A stretch of DNA of 64,000 nt from Aquipuribacter sp. SD81 (GTDB taxonomy: Bacteria > Actinomycetota > Actinomycetes > Actinomycetales > JBBAYJ01). The position numbers and the translations under genes are program-made. The notes below the pieces were generated by a model that saw only the letters and a list, made by a program, of their open reading frames with translations, was not told where the DNA came from and ran no database searches. The DNA lies in NCBI RefSeq assembly GCF_037153975.1, contig NZ_JBBAYJ010000010.1, positions 1 through 64,000 of the forward strand, in the 5' to 3' direction. This document shows, piece by piece, positions 16,884 through 25,328 of this stretch; the stretch's first letter is position 1, and the number at the start of each line of letters is the position of its first letter.

Positions 16884-17108
16884 GACGGCTCCCCTCTCCG
16901 GCGGCGGCGCGCCGCTCACGTGCACCGACCGGCCGGGGCACGGGAAGTCATCGCCGACGACGGGCGGCGACCGTGGTCGCGCCGACTCCACCCGCTTTCG
17001 CGGAAATCGCGTGCTTGGCGGCGTCCGGAGTGGCAGCATTCCGTGCGCGCGCCGTCGCGGGCCCTGCCGGACCCGGACGGGAGGCGGTGCGCCCGCGGAG
17101 GCGACGGC

Positions 17109-17714
17109 ATGGACTCAGCGACCCGGCACGTGGTGCCCTCGACGCGCACGGAGCCCGCTCCGGTCCTCGAGGTGAGGTCCCGCGCCGGCGGCCCGGCGGC
17201 GCAGCCGGTGGAGGAGTCGCTGCTGCTGTCCCTCATCAGCACCCGCGTCACCGAGGTGGCGCTGCTCGTGCAGGCCCTCGCGGGACGCCCGGCGGTGGTC
17301 CACGTCGGCGAGGGGACTGAGCCCGGCACGCCGGTGCCGTCGCACCGCGCGGCGTCGCAGCCCGTCACGGTGCTGCACGTGCCGCGCCGGCGGACCGGTG
17401 CGGTCGAGGCTCCCCCGGCCACGGGACCCGACGGGCGGACGACACCCGGGCCGGGGACCGCGCCCGACCCGCCGCCCGGGCGCGACGGGCGGGCCACCCC
17501 GGACCTCCTCGCACGCCTGAGCCGGCGCGAGCTCGACGTGCTGCGCCTCATGGCGCAGGGCTGGTCGAACGCCGCCGTCGCGCAGCGGCTCCACGTGAGC
17601 GAGCGGACGGTCGAGGCGACGACCGCGCACGTGTTCCGCAAGCTCGAGCTCGAGGCCTCCCCGCAGGTGAACCGGCGCGTGCTCGCGGTCCTGCTGCTCC
17701 TCGACGCCCGCTGA
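17109..17714 (+). CDS. LuxR-type helix-turn-helix regulator
   Basis: A 201-residue protein. The C-terminal third is a LuxR/GerE helix-turn-helix: LLARLSRRELDVLRLMAQGWSNAAVAQRL then HVSERTVEATTAHVFRKLEL. The first 80 residues include a possible helical sensing segment (ESLLLSLISTRVTEVALLVQALAG). A Pro/Gly-rich linker occupies about 100-130. No receiver domain is visible, so it is not a two-component regulator. GGAGG lies seven bases before the ATG. Confidence 0.85.
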   Translation: MDSATRHVVPSTRTEPAPVLEVRSRAGGPAAQPVEESLLLSLISTRVTEVALLVQALAGRPAVVHVGEGTEPGTPVPSHRAASQPVTVLHVPRRRTGAVEAPPATGPDGRTTPGPGTAPDPPPGRDGRATPDLLARLSRRELDVLRLMAQGWSNAAVAQRLHVSERTVEATTAHVFRKLELEASPQVNRRVLAVLLLLDAR

Positions 17715-17791
17715 GCGCGACCCCGCGAGGTGCCCTGACGCGCTGTTCCTCGGCCCGGTGCAGCAGCACGCACGCGGGCAGGCGGGCAGGT

Positions 17792-17824
17792 GTGCGGGTC
17801 GCGTGCGGGTCGCGTGCGGGTCGC
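17792..17824. repeat. 11-base tandem repeat, three exact copies
   Basis: Unit GTGCGGGTCGC occurs three times head to tail with a partial fourth copy (GTGC). It lies between the LuxR-type gene and the secreted-protein gene, about 100 bases before the latter's start, where it could be a stack of regulator sites or simple slippage. Confidence 0.85.
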
Positions 17825-17921
17825 GTGCGCGTGCTGGTCGTGGTGCCGGCGAGGGCCTCCGCGACAGGCTCCTGGCAGTCGGCGGCACGGTGCCGCCGCA
17901 GGACCAACGGGAGACCCCACG

Positions 17922-18344
17922 ATGATCCGCAGGACCACCACCACCCTCGCGCTCGCGGCCGCCCTGGTCGTGAGCGGTGCGGGTGCCGCGTCGGCCCACG
18001 AGTGCTACGTCGCGAACCGTTCGGACAAGGGCAACGCCGGTGCCGCGAACTCCGCCAACTGGTACACGCTCCAGGTCGCCGAGCTCTACTCCTCCGTCCA
18101 CTTCTTCATGCCGGAGCTGTTCCCGCAGCCGCTCACGGAGGCGCAGGTCGCCCACGCCGTCGAGCTGACCGCGCAGGCCGGCGTGCCGACGAGCTTCACG
18201 GTGTTCGAGAAGTTCACGGTCCCGAGGAGCATGGACGAGGCCTCGGACAAGTCCTCCGACGGCAAGGGCATCGACCACTTCTTCGCCGGCTACGGCGAGC
18301 AGCTGATCGGTATCGCCCTCGAGGCCTCCCAGGCGCCGGCATGA
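17922..18344 (+). CDS. Secreted protein of unknown function
   Basis: A 140-residue protein with a clear Sec signal peptide (MIRRTTTTLALAAALVVSG, cleavage likely after ASA). The mature part begins HECYVANRSDKGN and has a single cysteine, then alternates amphipathic stretches (WYTLQVAELYSSVHFFMPEL) with an acidic, Lys-rich tail. I recall similar short secreted actinobacterial proteins starting HECxVANRS but know no function for them. A strong terminator follows. Position after a LuxR-type regulator and tandem repeats suggests, without proof, control by that regulator. Confidence 0.8.
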   Translation: MIRRTTTTLALAAALVVSGAGAASAHECYVANRSDKGNAGAANSANWYTLQVAELYSSVHFFMPELFPQPLTEAQVAHAVELTAQAGVPTSFTVFEKFTVPRSMDEASDKSSDGKGIDHFFAGYGEQLIGIALEASQAPA

Positions 18345-18377
18345 GGAAGTTCTGACCAGCGCCCTCCTCACTGCGTG

Positions 18378-18412
18378 GGGACCCCGCCACCGCGACCCGG
18401 TGGCGGGGTCCC
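18378..18412. terminator. Strong bidirectional terminator
   Basis: GGGACCCCGCCACC pairs perfectly with GGTGGCGGGGTCCC: 14 base pairs with a 7-base loop. It lies between two convergent genes and probably serves both strands. Confidence 0.85.
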
Positions 18413-18426
18413 GCGCGTCGTCGCGC

Positions 18427-20862
18427 TCAGCCGCCGAGGACGAGCGCGGCGCAGGCTGCGACGTCGAGTCCCCGGCCCCGGTCGAGGGCGTCGTCGAACC
18501 CGTCCGGTCCGAGCACCTCCCGCGAGCGGGCGACCGCGGCGTCGTACGCCTCACCGTCCGGGACGTAGAAGCCGTAGACGGGCGCGCTCCCCGACTCCCG
18601 CAGCCCGAGGGCGGCGCCGACCAGGACCGGGACGCGGTCGTGACGGGCGTCGGCCGACTCCACGACCGCGAGCATGTCGAGGACGAACGCGAGGTTGGCG
18701 GCGTCGCCGGTCTCGACCGACAGCCGGCACGCCTCGTGCAGGCGGTCGCGCGCCTCACCGGCCGAGCCGTGCGCGAGGGCCACGCGGGCCAGGGTGAAGA
18801 GCGCGACGTAGGACACGAGCCGGTCCCCGCGCTCCCGGGCGAGCGAGAGCCCGGTCGTCGCCTCGCGCGCCGCGACGTCGACGTCCCCCCGCAGCAGTGC
18901 GACGGTCCCGAGCCACACGTGCGTGAGCGACCGCAGCCAGCTGCCCTCCTCCCCCGCCCGCTCGGCGTTGGCCAGGCCGGTACCGAACCAGCGCTCGGCG
19001 CCGGGCAGGTCACCGACGGCCAGCGCGGTCAGGCCGCTGCCGGCGGTCGCCCCGGCCACGACGGCCGGCATGTCCGCCGGGGCGAGGCTGCGCGCCATGG
19101 CCCACTCGGCCGTCGCGACCGGCACGTCGTCCGCCGCGAAGGCCATGCTCGCGAGGACCAGGTGCAGCCGCGCCCGCCACTCGACCGGGACGGCGTCCCC
19201 GGCCGCGCCGAGGGCGTGCTCGGCCGCGCGCCGGCCCGTGCTGATGCGCCCGCGCATCCACCAGTACAGCCACGTCGACCAGACGATGCGGGTCGCGGTG
19301 AGCGCGCCACCGCCCGCGAGGGCCCGCTCGACGGCGACGAGCAGGTTGGCCTCCTCCGCGTCGGTGCGCTCGAGCCAGGCGACCTGCTCCTCACGCTCGA
19401 GCGCCGGCGCGAGCCGGTCCGCGAAGTCCGCTGCCCACTCCGCGTGGGCGGCCTCCACGGCGAGGAGCTCCTCGCCCCGCAGGTGCAGGCGGGCGTACTG
19501 GGCGACGGGTTCGAGCATCCCGTAGCGCACGGCACCACCCGGTCCCCGGGCCGCCGTCACCAGCGAGTGCTCGACGAGGGCGGAGAGCAGCCCGACCACC
19601 TGCTCCCGCGCCACGTCGGTGCTCGCCGCGACGACCTGCTCCACCGCGGTCAGCACCGCCCCGCCGCGGAACACGCCGAGCACGTGGAAGACCGTCCGCT
19701 CCGGTCCGCTCAGCAGGTCGTGGCTCCAGTCCAGGGCAGCCCGCATCGTGCGCTGGCGCTCGGGCAGGTCGCGCGCCGCGGACGCGGGCGACAGCTCGTC
19801 GAGCCTGTCCAGCAGCTCCCCCGGGGTCAGCAGACGGAGCCGGGCGGTGGCGAGCTCGAGGGCGAGCGGCAGGCCGGCGAGCACGTGGCACAGCTCGGCG
19901 AGGGCCTCGACGTCGTCGCCGGTCGGCGCCCCGGCACCCGGCGCGGCGGCCCGGGCCCGCTCGAGGGCGAGCGCACCGGCGGCCGAGGCCGCGAGCGCGG
20001 CCAGGTCACGGGTGCCCCGCGACGGCAGGGCGAGCGGCGGCACGGGGTGCTCGGCCTCGCCCCGCACCCTCAGCGGCGCCCGGCTCGACACCAGCACCGT
20101 GAGCTCCGGGCAGCGCGCGACCAGGACCCCGACGTCCTGCGCGGCGGGCAGCAGGTGCTCGAAGTTGTCGAGCACGAGCAGCAGCCGGCACCCCGTGAGG
20201 CGGTCGACGACCGCATCGAGACCGTCGCCGTCGGCGCCGGTGGCCCGGGCCACGGCCGGAACCACGTCGGCGGGGTCGAGCAGCGGCACGAGCGGCACGG
20301 CGACGTTGCCGTCGGGGTGCCCGTCCCGCAGCGCGGCCGCCGCTGCCGCCGCGAGGCGGGTCTTGCCGACCCCGCCCGGCCCGGTGAGGGTGACGAGCCG
20401 CGCCCCGCCCCGCACGAGCGACACGACCTCGGCGACGTCGTCGTCCCGCCCGTGCAGCGACGTCGGGGGCACCACCAGCGGGGTCACCGGCGCGGACGCG
20501 CGGCCACGCCCTCCTGCGCCACCGGCAGGACCCGGCGGCCCGGGGGCCGTGTCGCCACCGGGTCCCCCGGGGTCCGCGGGCGGCGCTGCTGAGGCGGCAC
20601 GCGGAGGCCGGCGGGGGACGGCCGCGACCAGACGCGCACGGTCGTCGTCGGCCAGACCGAGGGCGTCGGCGAGGGAGCGGACCGTGTGGGGGTAGGGGCG
20701 CGTGCGCACTCCCCGCTCCAGCGCCCCGACGCCGTGCGGGGTCAGCCCCGCCCGCGCCGCGAGCTCCTCCTGGGTCAGCCCCGCCCGCTCCCGCAGGTCG
20801 CGCAGCAGCCCACCGAAGGACGTCGTCCCGTCCGGGCTGCCCGCCGTCGTCCGCCCCAGCAC
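18427..20862 (-). CDS. XRE-STAND (NB-ARC/TPR) transcriptional regulator
   Basis: An 811-residue signal-integrating regulator. An XRE helix-turn-helix (about 17-75) has LRERAGLTQEELAARAGLT. A Pro/Gly-rich linker leads to a STAND-type NTPase (about 135-420) with Walker A GPGGVGKTR, Walker B LLLVLDNFEHL and sensor-like LVSSRAPLRV and GLPLALELA. The C-terminal half is helical and TPR-like. In such proteins ligand sensing by the repeats drives NTP-dependent oligomerisation and DNA binding. It faces the F420 oxidoreductase gene across 135 bases and may regulate it, which is inference. Confidence 0.9.
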   Translation of the reverse strand: MLGRTTAGSPDGTTSFGGLLRDLRERAGLTQEELAARAGLTPHGVGALERGVRTRPYPHTVRSLADALGLADDDRARLVAAVPRRPPRAASAAPPADPGGPGGDTAPGPPGPAGGAGGRGRASAPVTPLVVPPTSLHGRDDDVAEVVSLVRGGARLVTLTGPGGVGKTRLAAAAAAALRDGHPDGNVAVPLVPLLDPADVVPAVARATGADGDGLDAVVDRLTGCRLLLVLDNFEHLLPAAQDVGVLVARCPELTVLVSSRAPLRVRGEAEHPVPPLALPSRGTRDLAALAASAAGALALERARAAAPGAGAPTGDDVEALAELCHVLAGLPLALELATARLRLLTPGELLDRLDELSPASAARDLPERQRTMRAALDWSHDLLSGPERTVFHVLGVFRGGAVLTAVEQVVAASTDVAREQVVGLLSALVEHSLVTAARGPGGAVRYGMLEPVAQYARLHLRGEELLAVEAAHAEWAADFADRLAPALEREEQVAWLERTDAEEANLLVAVERALAGGGALTATRIVWSTWLYWWMRGRISTGRRAAEHALGAAGDAVPVEWRARLHLVLASMAFAADDVPVATAEWAMARSLAPADMPAVVAGATAGSGLTALAVGDLPGAERWFGTGLANAERAGEEGSWLRSLTHVWLGTVALLRGDVDVAAREATTGLSLARERGDRLVSYVALFTLARVALAHGSAGEARDRLHEACRLSVETGDAANLAFVLDMLAVVESADARHDRVPVLVGAALGLRESGSAPVYGFYVPDGEAYDAAVARSREVLGPDGFDDALDRGRGLDVAACAALVLGG

Positions 20863-20997
20863 GCGCGCACCCTAGCCATGCGCGGGGCCCCGGGGCGGCC
20901 GTTCCCGCGCGCGCCGGGTGCGTAGGCGCGCGGTGCTGCGGGTACCGGTGTGGCGACAGGGACGACGACACACCACCGACGCACCGGAGGACACCAC

Positions 20998-21960
20998 ATG
21001 CAGGTCGGCTTCAAGCTCGCCACGGAGGGTCACGACCCGAAGGAGATCATCGAGCTCGGCGTGCACGCCGAGCGCGCCGGCTTCGACTTCGTCGAGCTGA
21101 GCGACCACTACCACCCCTGGCTGGAGGAGCAGGGTCACAGCGGGTTCACGTGGACCATGCTCGGCTCGCTCGCCGCCCGGACCGAGCGCCTCGGCCTGGC
21201 CACCGGCGTGACGTGCCCGATCATCCGCTACCACCCGGCGGTCGTCGCCCAGGCGGCCGCCACGACCGCCCTGCTGAGCGACGGACGCTTCACGCTCGGG
21301 ATCGGCGCGGGCGAGCGGCTCAACGAGCACGTGGTCGGTGGCGGCTGGCCCGCGGTGTCCGTCCGCCACGCCATGCTCGTGGAGGCCCTGGAGATCATCC
21401 ACAGGCTGTTCGAGGGCGGCTACCAGTCCTACGAGGGCCGCTACCTCACGCTGGAGGACGCCCGCGTGTTCGACCTGCCGAAGGAGCCCGTCCCCCTCGC
21501 GGTCGCGGCCGGCGGTCCGCGGGCCGCGCGCCTCGCGGCGGACAAGGGCGACGGCCTGTTCGTCACCGAGCCCGACCCGGACCTGCTCGCGACGTTCCGC
21601 GAGGCCGGCGGGACCGGTCCGTCCTACGCGGAGGTGCCGCTCGCCTTCGGTACGACCGAGGACGAGGCCGCCCAGGAGGCGCACCGCACGTCGCGCTGGA
21701 CGCTGAGCGGCTGGAAGGTGATGGCGGAGCTGCCGAACCCCGTCAACTTCGACGCCGCGAGCGGCACGGTCACCCTCGACGACATCAAGGGCCAGTTCTC
21801 CTGCGGGCCGGACGTCGAGCGGCACGTCGAGCAGGCCCGGCCCTTCGCCGAGGCCGGCTACGACCACCTCGTCCTCATGGACGTGGGTCCCGACCCCCAC
21901 GCCTTCCTCGACTTCGCGGCCGACGGCCTCATCGACCGGGTGCGCGCGCTCGGGGGCTGA
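20998..21960 (+). CDS. F420-dependent LLM-class oxidoreductase (TIGR03557-like)
   Basis: A 320-residue luciferase-like monooxygenase-fold protein of the F420-dependent group related to F420-glucose-6-phosphate dehydrogenase. Characteristic blocks are VGFKLATEGHDPKEII, FVELSDHYHPWLEEQGHSGF, GVTCPIIRYHPAVVAQAAAT, FTLGIGAGERLNEHVVGGGWP and KEPVPLAVAAGGPRAARLAA. It implies that the host makes coenzyme F420. The oxidised substrate is not determined by sequence. GGAGG stands seven bases before ATG 20998. Confidence 0.9.
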   Translation: MQVGFKLATEGHDPKEIIELGVHAERAGFDFVELSDHYHPWLEEQGHSGFTWTMLGSLAARTERLGLATGVTCPIIRYHPAVVAQAAATTALLSDGRFTLGIGAGERLNEHVVGGGWPAVSVRHAMLVEALEIIHRLFEGGYQSYEGRYLTLEDARVFDLPKEPVPLAVAAGGPRAARLAADKGDGLFVTEPDPDLLATFREAGGTGPSYAEVPLAFGTTEDEAAQEAHRTSRWTLSGWKVMAELPNPVNFDAASGTVTLDDIKGQFSCGPDVERHVEQARPFAEAGYDHLVLMDVGPDPHAFLDFAADGLIDRVRALGG

Positions 21961-21979
21961 CCCCGGCGCACGGGCCGGC

Positions 21980-22735
21980 TCAGCCCGCCAGCCGCAGGCG
22001 GCGCTCGCGCAGCCGGTCGTAGGCCGGTCGGCAGGCCGCGGCCACAGCGGCCCCTCGGGGGTCCAGGTGCACCTGCCGCTCCCGGTACGGCGCGAAGCCC
22101 GTCGAGGCGAGGACGGCGTCGTACCAGTGGGGCGCCCAGACGCCGTCGGAGTCCCGAGGGCCGGCGGGCCAGGCCAGCATCCGCTCGGAGAAGGGGATGC
22201 CGAGCCAGTCGCACACCCACCTCAGGTACGTCTCCGGCTCACGCAGTACGTCGGCGGCGTCGAGCACCGGCGGGTCCGGCTGGCCGAGCTGCTCCAGCAC
22301 CGCGAGGAGCCGCTCCTGCTGCAGCAGGCCGATGTCCCGCGGCGCGCACGCCTCCCGGGAACGGACGTAGGAGGCCACGACCTCCGCCGGGTCGCGGATG
22401 AGGAGGACGTTGCGGCAGCGCCCCACCCAGTCCAGGTCGGGGACCGCGTCGAGGTGGTGCGTCATGTGCTTGGCGTAGTGCACGCGCACGCCGTCGGGCA
22501 CCGGAGCGAGCAGCCCCGCGACGACGGCGGCGGGGTCCTGCGGCTGCGCCCGGAGCACCTCGTCGCGACCCGGGTGGTCCAGGCGCGTGGCTGCGAGGTA
22601 GGCGGCGTAGAACGGCTCGTCGACGACCACGGTGTCGGGCCGGTTCTCCCAGGCGCGCATCATCGCCGTGGAGATGTTGCGCGGCCCCGACCACATCGCC
22701 ACGCGCAGGACCGGCGCGCCCGGGGGCTCGCTCAC
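21980..22735 (-). CDS. Sulfotransferase-like P-loop protein
   Basis: A 251-residue protein of the sulfotransferase superfamily. The phosphosulfate-binding loop is the variant MWSGPRNISTAMMRAWE near the N-terminus. VVVDEPFYAAYL and a core strand RNVLLIRDPAEVVASYVRSR (3'-phosphate-binding Arg/Ser region) follow. GTG 22735 overlaps the TGA of the upstream aminotransferase as GTGA, so the two are tightly coupled. The family transfers sulfate from PAPS to hydroxyl or amine groups. The substrate here is unknown and may relate to the aminotransferase product. Confidence 0.85.
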   Translation of the reverse strand: MSEPPGAPVLRVAMWSGPRNISTAMMRAWENRPDTVVVDEPFYAAYLAATRLDHPGRDEVLRAQPQDPAAVVAGLLAPVPDGVRVHYAKHMTHHLDAVPDLDWVGRCRNVLLIRDPAEVVASYVRSREACAPRDIGLLQQERLLAVLEQLGQPDPPVLDAADVLREPETYLRWVCDWLGIPFSERMLAWPAGPRDSDGVWAPHWYDAVLASTGFAPYRERQVHLDPRGAAVAAACRPAYDRLRERRLRLAG

Positions 22736-23670
22736 GGGGCCGTCCGCGAGGCGACGTCCGCCTCGACGTGCTCGGCGTACAGCCGCTGGAGCCGTTCGAC
22801 GACCGGGCCGCGGGCGCCGGAGCCGATCGTCCGGCCGTCGACGCTGCGCACCGGGACCACACCGGCGAACGTGCCCGTGACGAAGGCCTCCTGCGCCGAG
22901 TAGACGTCGGTGAGGCTGAACGTGGTCTCCCGGGCGGCGATCCCCGACGCGCGGCACACGTCGAGGACGTTGGCCCGCGTGATCCCGCCCAGGCAGTAGC
23001 GACCGTCGGAGGTCCACACCTCGGGCTGCTCGGGCGTGCCGAGCACGGCGAAGAAGTGGGTGGAGTTGCACGTGGCGACGAAGCCGTGCGGGTCGAGCAT
23101 GAGCGCCTCGTCGGCGCCCGCGGTGTAGGCCTGGATGCACGCGGCGATGTCGTTGAGCTTGCTGTGGGCGTTGAGCTTCGGGTCGAGCGTGTCGGGGCTC
23201 GCGCGGCGCACGTGCGTGGTGAACAGCGTGATCCCCTCGCTCACGGTGCGCGGCGACGGCTCCTTGTGCTCGGCGACGACGACCACCGTCGCGGGGCCGA
23301 CCGTGACGCGCGGGTCCTGGTACGGCGTCGACTTCAGGCCCCTCGTCACCATGAGCCGCACGTGGACGCCGTCGCGCATGCCGTTGGCACGCAGCGTCTC
23401 GTAGAGCGCGGCGGCCAGCTCCTCGCGGCTCATGCCGATGTCGAGCATGATCGCCGTGGCTCCCTGGAAGAGCCGGTCGAGGTGGCGCTCGAGGAACGCG
23501 GGGTGCCCGTCGCGGACCCGTAGCCCCTCCCACACCCCGTCACCGAGCACGAACCCGGAGTCGAAGACCGACACCACCGCCTCGGCCCGCGGTCTCAGCC
23601 GCCCGTTCACCCAGACGAGGACGTCCTCGTTGCGCGGGTCGTCGGCGTGGTCGTGCGTCCCGTGGGCCAT
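22732..23670 (-). CDS. PLP class IV aminotransferase (BCAT/DAAT-like)
   Basis: A 312-residue fold-type IV PLP enzyme. It has WVNGRLRPRAEAVVSVFDSGFVLGDGVWEG at the start, then VRLMVTRGL, the catalytic-lysine region DPKLNAHSKLNDI, DEALMLDPHGFVATCNSTHFFAV and GGITRANVLDVC (phosphate-binding). This is the usual order and length for branched-chain or D-amino-acid aminotransferases and aminodeoxychorismate lyases. The specificity motifs are not decisive. It is translationally coupled to a sulfotransferase-like gene, suggesting a shared pathway rather than general branched-chain metabolism. Confidence 0.88.
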   Translation of the reverse strand: MAHGTHDHADDPRNEDVLVWVNGRLRPRAEAVVSVFDSGFVLGDGVWEGLRVRDGHPAFLERHLDRLFQGATAIMLDIGMSREELAAALYETLRANGMRDGVHVRLMVTRGLKSTPYQDPRVTVGPATVVVVAEHKEPSPRTVSEGITLFTTHVRRASPDTLDPKLNAHSKLNDIAACIQAYTAGADEALMLDPHGFVATCNSTHFFAVLGTPEQPEVWTSDGRYCLGGITRANVLDVCRASGIAARETTFSLTDVYSAQEAFVTGTFAGVVPVRSVDGRTIGSGARGPVVERLQRLYAEHVEADVASRTAP

Positions 23671-23721
23671 GCGCGCAGGCTATGCGCGCGTCGACGCGGG
23701 AGGTCGTGTCGGCGGGCCGGC

Positions 23722-24441
23722 TCACTCCACGACACGGCCGCCCTCGAGGCGGACGACGCGGTCGGCTGCGGCGACCACCCGGTCGTCGTGGGTGGCGACG
23801 AGCACGCAGCAGCCGGCCGCGGCCGCCTCCCGCAGCGCGGCGACGACACGGTCCACGTTCGCGTCGTCCTGGTGGCCCGTGGGCTCGTCGAGCACCGCGA
23901 CGAGCGGACGCGGCGCCAGCGCACGGGCGAGCGCGGTGCGCTGCTGCTCCCCGAGCGACGTCGAGCGGGCCGGACGGTCGAGCAGGTGCGCAAGGTGCAG
24001 GCCCGTGAGGAGACCGTCGGGCACCTCGCGGCCGGCGAGCCGGCACGGCCACTCGACGTTCTCGGCGACCGTCAGGTCCTCGACGAGCGCGAGCCGCTGC
24101 GGCAGGAGGGTGACGACGGACCACGCCGGCGGGGGCTGCGCGGGCCGGCCGGCCACGGCGACCGTCCCGTCGCTGGGCCGCGTCACCCCGGCGACGAGGT
24201 GGCACAGCGTCGACTTGCCGGAGCCCGAGCGGCCGGCGAGCACGACGACGCTGCCGCCGCGCACCCGCAGCGACACGTCGTCGAGGACCGTCGAGCCGCC
24301 CGCGCGGTGCGTCACGCCGGCCACCACCACGACGTCCCCTGGGGAGCGCGCGCCCCCGTCCGTACCGCGGACCCCGCCGGCGGACGCGCCGTCGGCGGGC
24401 ACGCCGGCGACGGGCGGGCCGGCCGCGTGCCGGCCGCTCAC
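23722..24441 (-). CDS. ABC transporter ATP-binding protein
   Basis: A 239-residue ATPase of the LolD/MacB-like group that partners FtsX-type permeases. Walker A is AGRSGSGKST, the signature is the degenerate TSLGEQQRTALARALA, Walker B is LVAVLDEPTGHQDD, and the switch is VATHD. A low-complexity Gly/Ala tail precedes the domain at the N-terminus. GTG 24441 overlaps the stop of the upstream ATPase as GTGA. It is the last gene of a three-gene exporter operon. Confidence 0.9.
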   Translation of the reverse strand: MSGRHAAGPPVAGVPADGASAGGVRGTDGGARSPGDVVVVAGVTHRAGGSTVLDDVSLRVRGGSVVVLAGRSGSGKSTLCHLVAGVTRPSDGTVAVAGRPAQPPPAWSVVTLLPQRLALVEDLTVAENVEWPCRLAGREVPDGLLTGLHLAHLLDRPARSTSLGEQQRTALARALAPRPLVAVLDEPTGHQDDANVDRVVAALREAAAAGCCVLVATHDDRVVAAADRVVRLEGGRVVE

Positions 24442-25328
24442 GGCCGCGGCCCCGGCGGCACGACGCGGACCCCTGCGTCGTCGACCACGAGCACCGCCCG
24501 GCCGTCGGGGAACAGCCGCAGCGCGTGCGGCGGCAGCTGCAGCCGGCCCGTGGAGTCGATGACCGTCTCCGCGCCCCCACCGCGCCGCGCGTCGGTCGAC
24601 AGCACGCCGTGGCGCAGGAGCAGCACCCGCTCGGCGGCCGTGGTGACGCGTGCGTCGTGGGTGGAGACCACGACGCACGACCCGGCGGCCGCCGCACGAC
24701 GGAAGCGCGCGAGGACGAGGGCGGCCGAGTCGTCGTCGAGCTCGGCCGTCGGCTCGTCGGCGACGACGAGCGGCGGGTCGCCGAGGCACGCGAGGGCGAC
24801 CGCGAGCCGCTGCTGCTCCCCGCCGGACAGCCGGGCCGGCAGGGCGCGGCGCCGGTCGGCGAGCCCGACCTCGGCGAGCACCTCGACCGGGTCCGCGCCG
24901 GCGGCGCCGGGTCGCACCCGGGCCACGTGGCGGACGTGGTCGGCCGCGCTCAGGTGCGGCAGCAGGGCCTCCGTCGCGCGCTGAGGCGCCCACGCGACGA
25001 GGTCGCGGCGCCAGCGCCGGCGCGCGCCCCGGGGGGCCGGGACGGTCCGCGCCCCGGCCAGCCAGACCTGTCCGCCGTCGGGCACCTCGCGCAGCGCGAG
25101 AACCGCGAGCAGGCTCGACTTGCCGCTGCCCGAGGGACCGACCACACAGCTGACGGTGCCCGCGTCGAAGTGCGCGTCGACGCCGCGCAGCGCGTGCGTC
25201 TCGCCGGCCGGCGACCGGTAGAAGCGGGTGACCGCCTCGCACCGCACCGTGGGAGCTGTCGCCTCCACCTCGCGCGCCGCGCCGCCGGCGCCCCGGTCGT
25301 GCGCGGTGCGCCCGTCACCGGAGGCCAC
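24438..25328 (-). CDS. ABC transporter ATP-binding protein
   Basis: A 296-residue ATPase. Walker A VVGPSGSGKSS, a canonical signature RLSGGEQQRLAVALA, Walker B PLVVADEPTAELDDD and a STHD switch are present. About 50 residues beyond the usual domain end carry a small beta-rich tail (VIDSTGRLQLPPHALRLFPDGRA). GTG 25328 lies inside the 3' end of the permease gene (14-base overlap), with GGAGGT five bases upstream. Together with its downstream paralogue it gives two distinct ATPases for one permease gene. Confidence 0.9.
   Translation of the reverse strand: MASGDGRTAHDRGAGGAAREVEATAPTVRCEAVTRFYRSPAGETHALRGVDAHFDAGTVSCVVGPSGSGKSSLLAVLALREVPDGGQVWLAGARTVPAPRGARRRWRRDLVAWAPQRATEALLPHLSAADHVRHVARVRPGAAGADPVEVLAEVGLADRRRALPARLSGGEQQRLAVALACLGDPPLVVADEPTAELDDDSAALVLARFRRAAAAGSCVVVSTHDARVTTAAERVLLLRHGVLSTDARRGGGAETVIDSTGRLQLPPHALRLFPDGRAVLVVDDAGVRVVPPGPRP

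Noticed and set aside
17109-17714. LuxR-type protein as the DosR response regulator
   Set aside because: It lacks a receiver domain and phospho-acceptor aspartate, so it cannot be assigned as DosR despite the DosR-like boxes.
20940-20944. GGGTA upstream of the F420 oxidoreductase as a SigF promoter
   Set aside because: No GTTT-like -35 element occurs 14-17 bases upstream; the motif is frequent by chance in this DNA.
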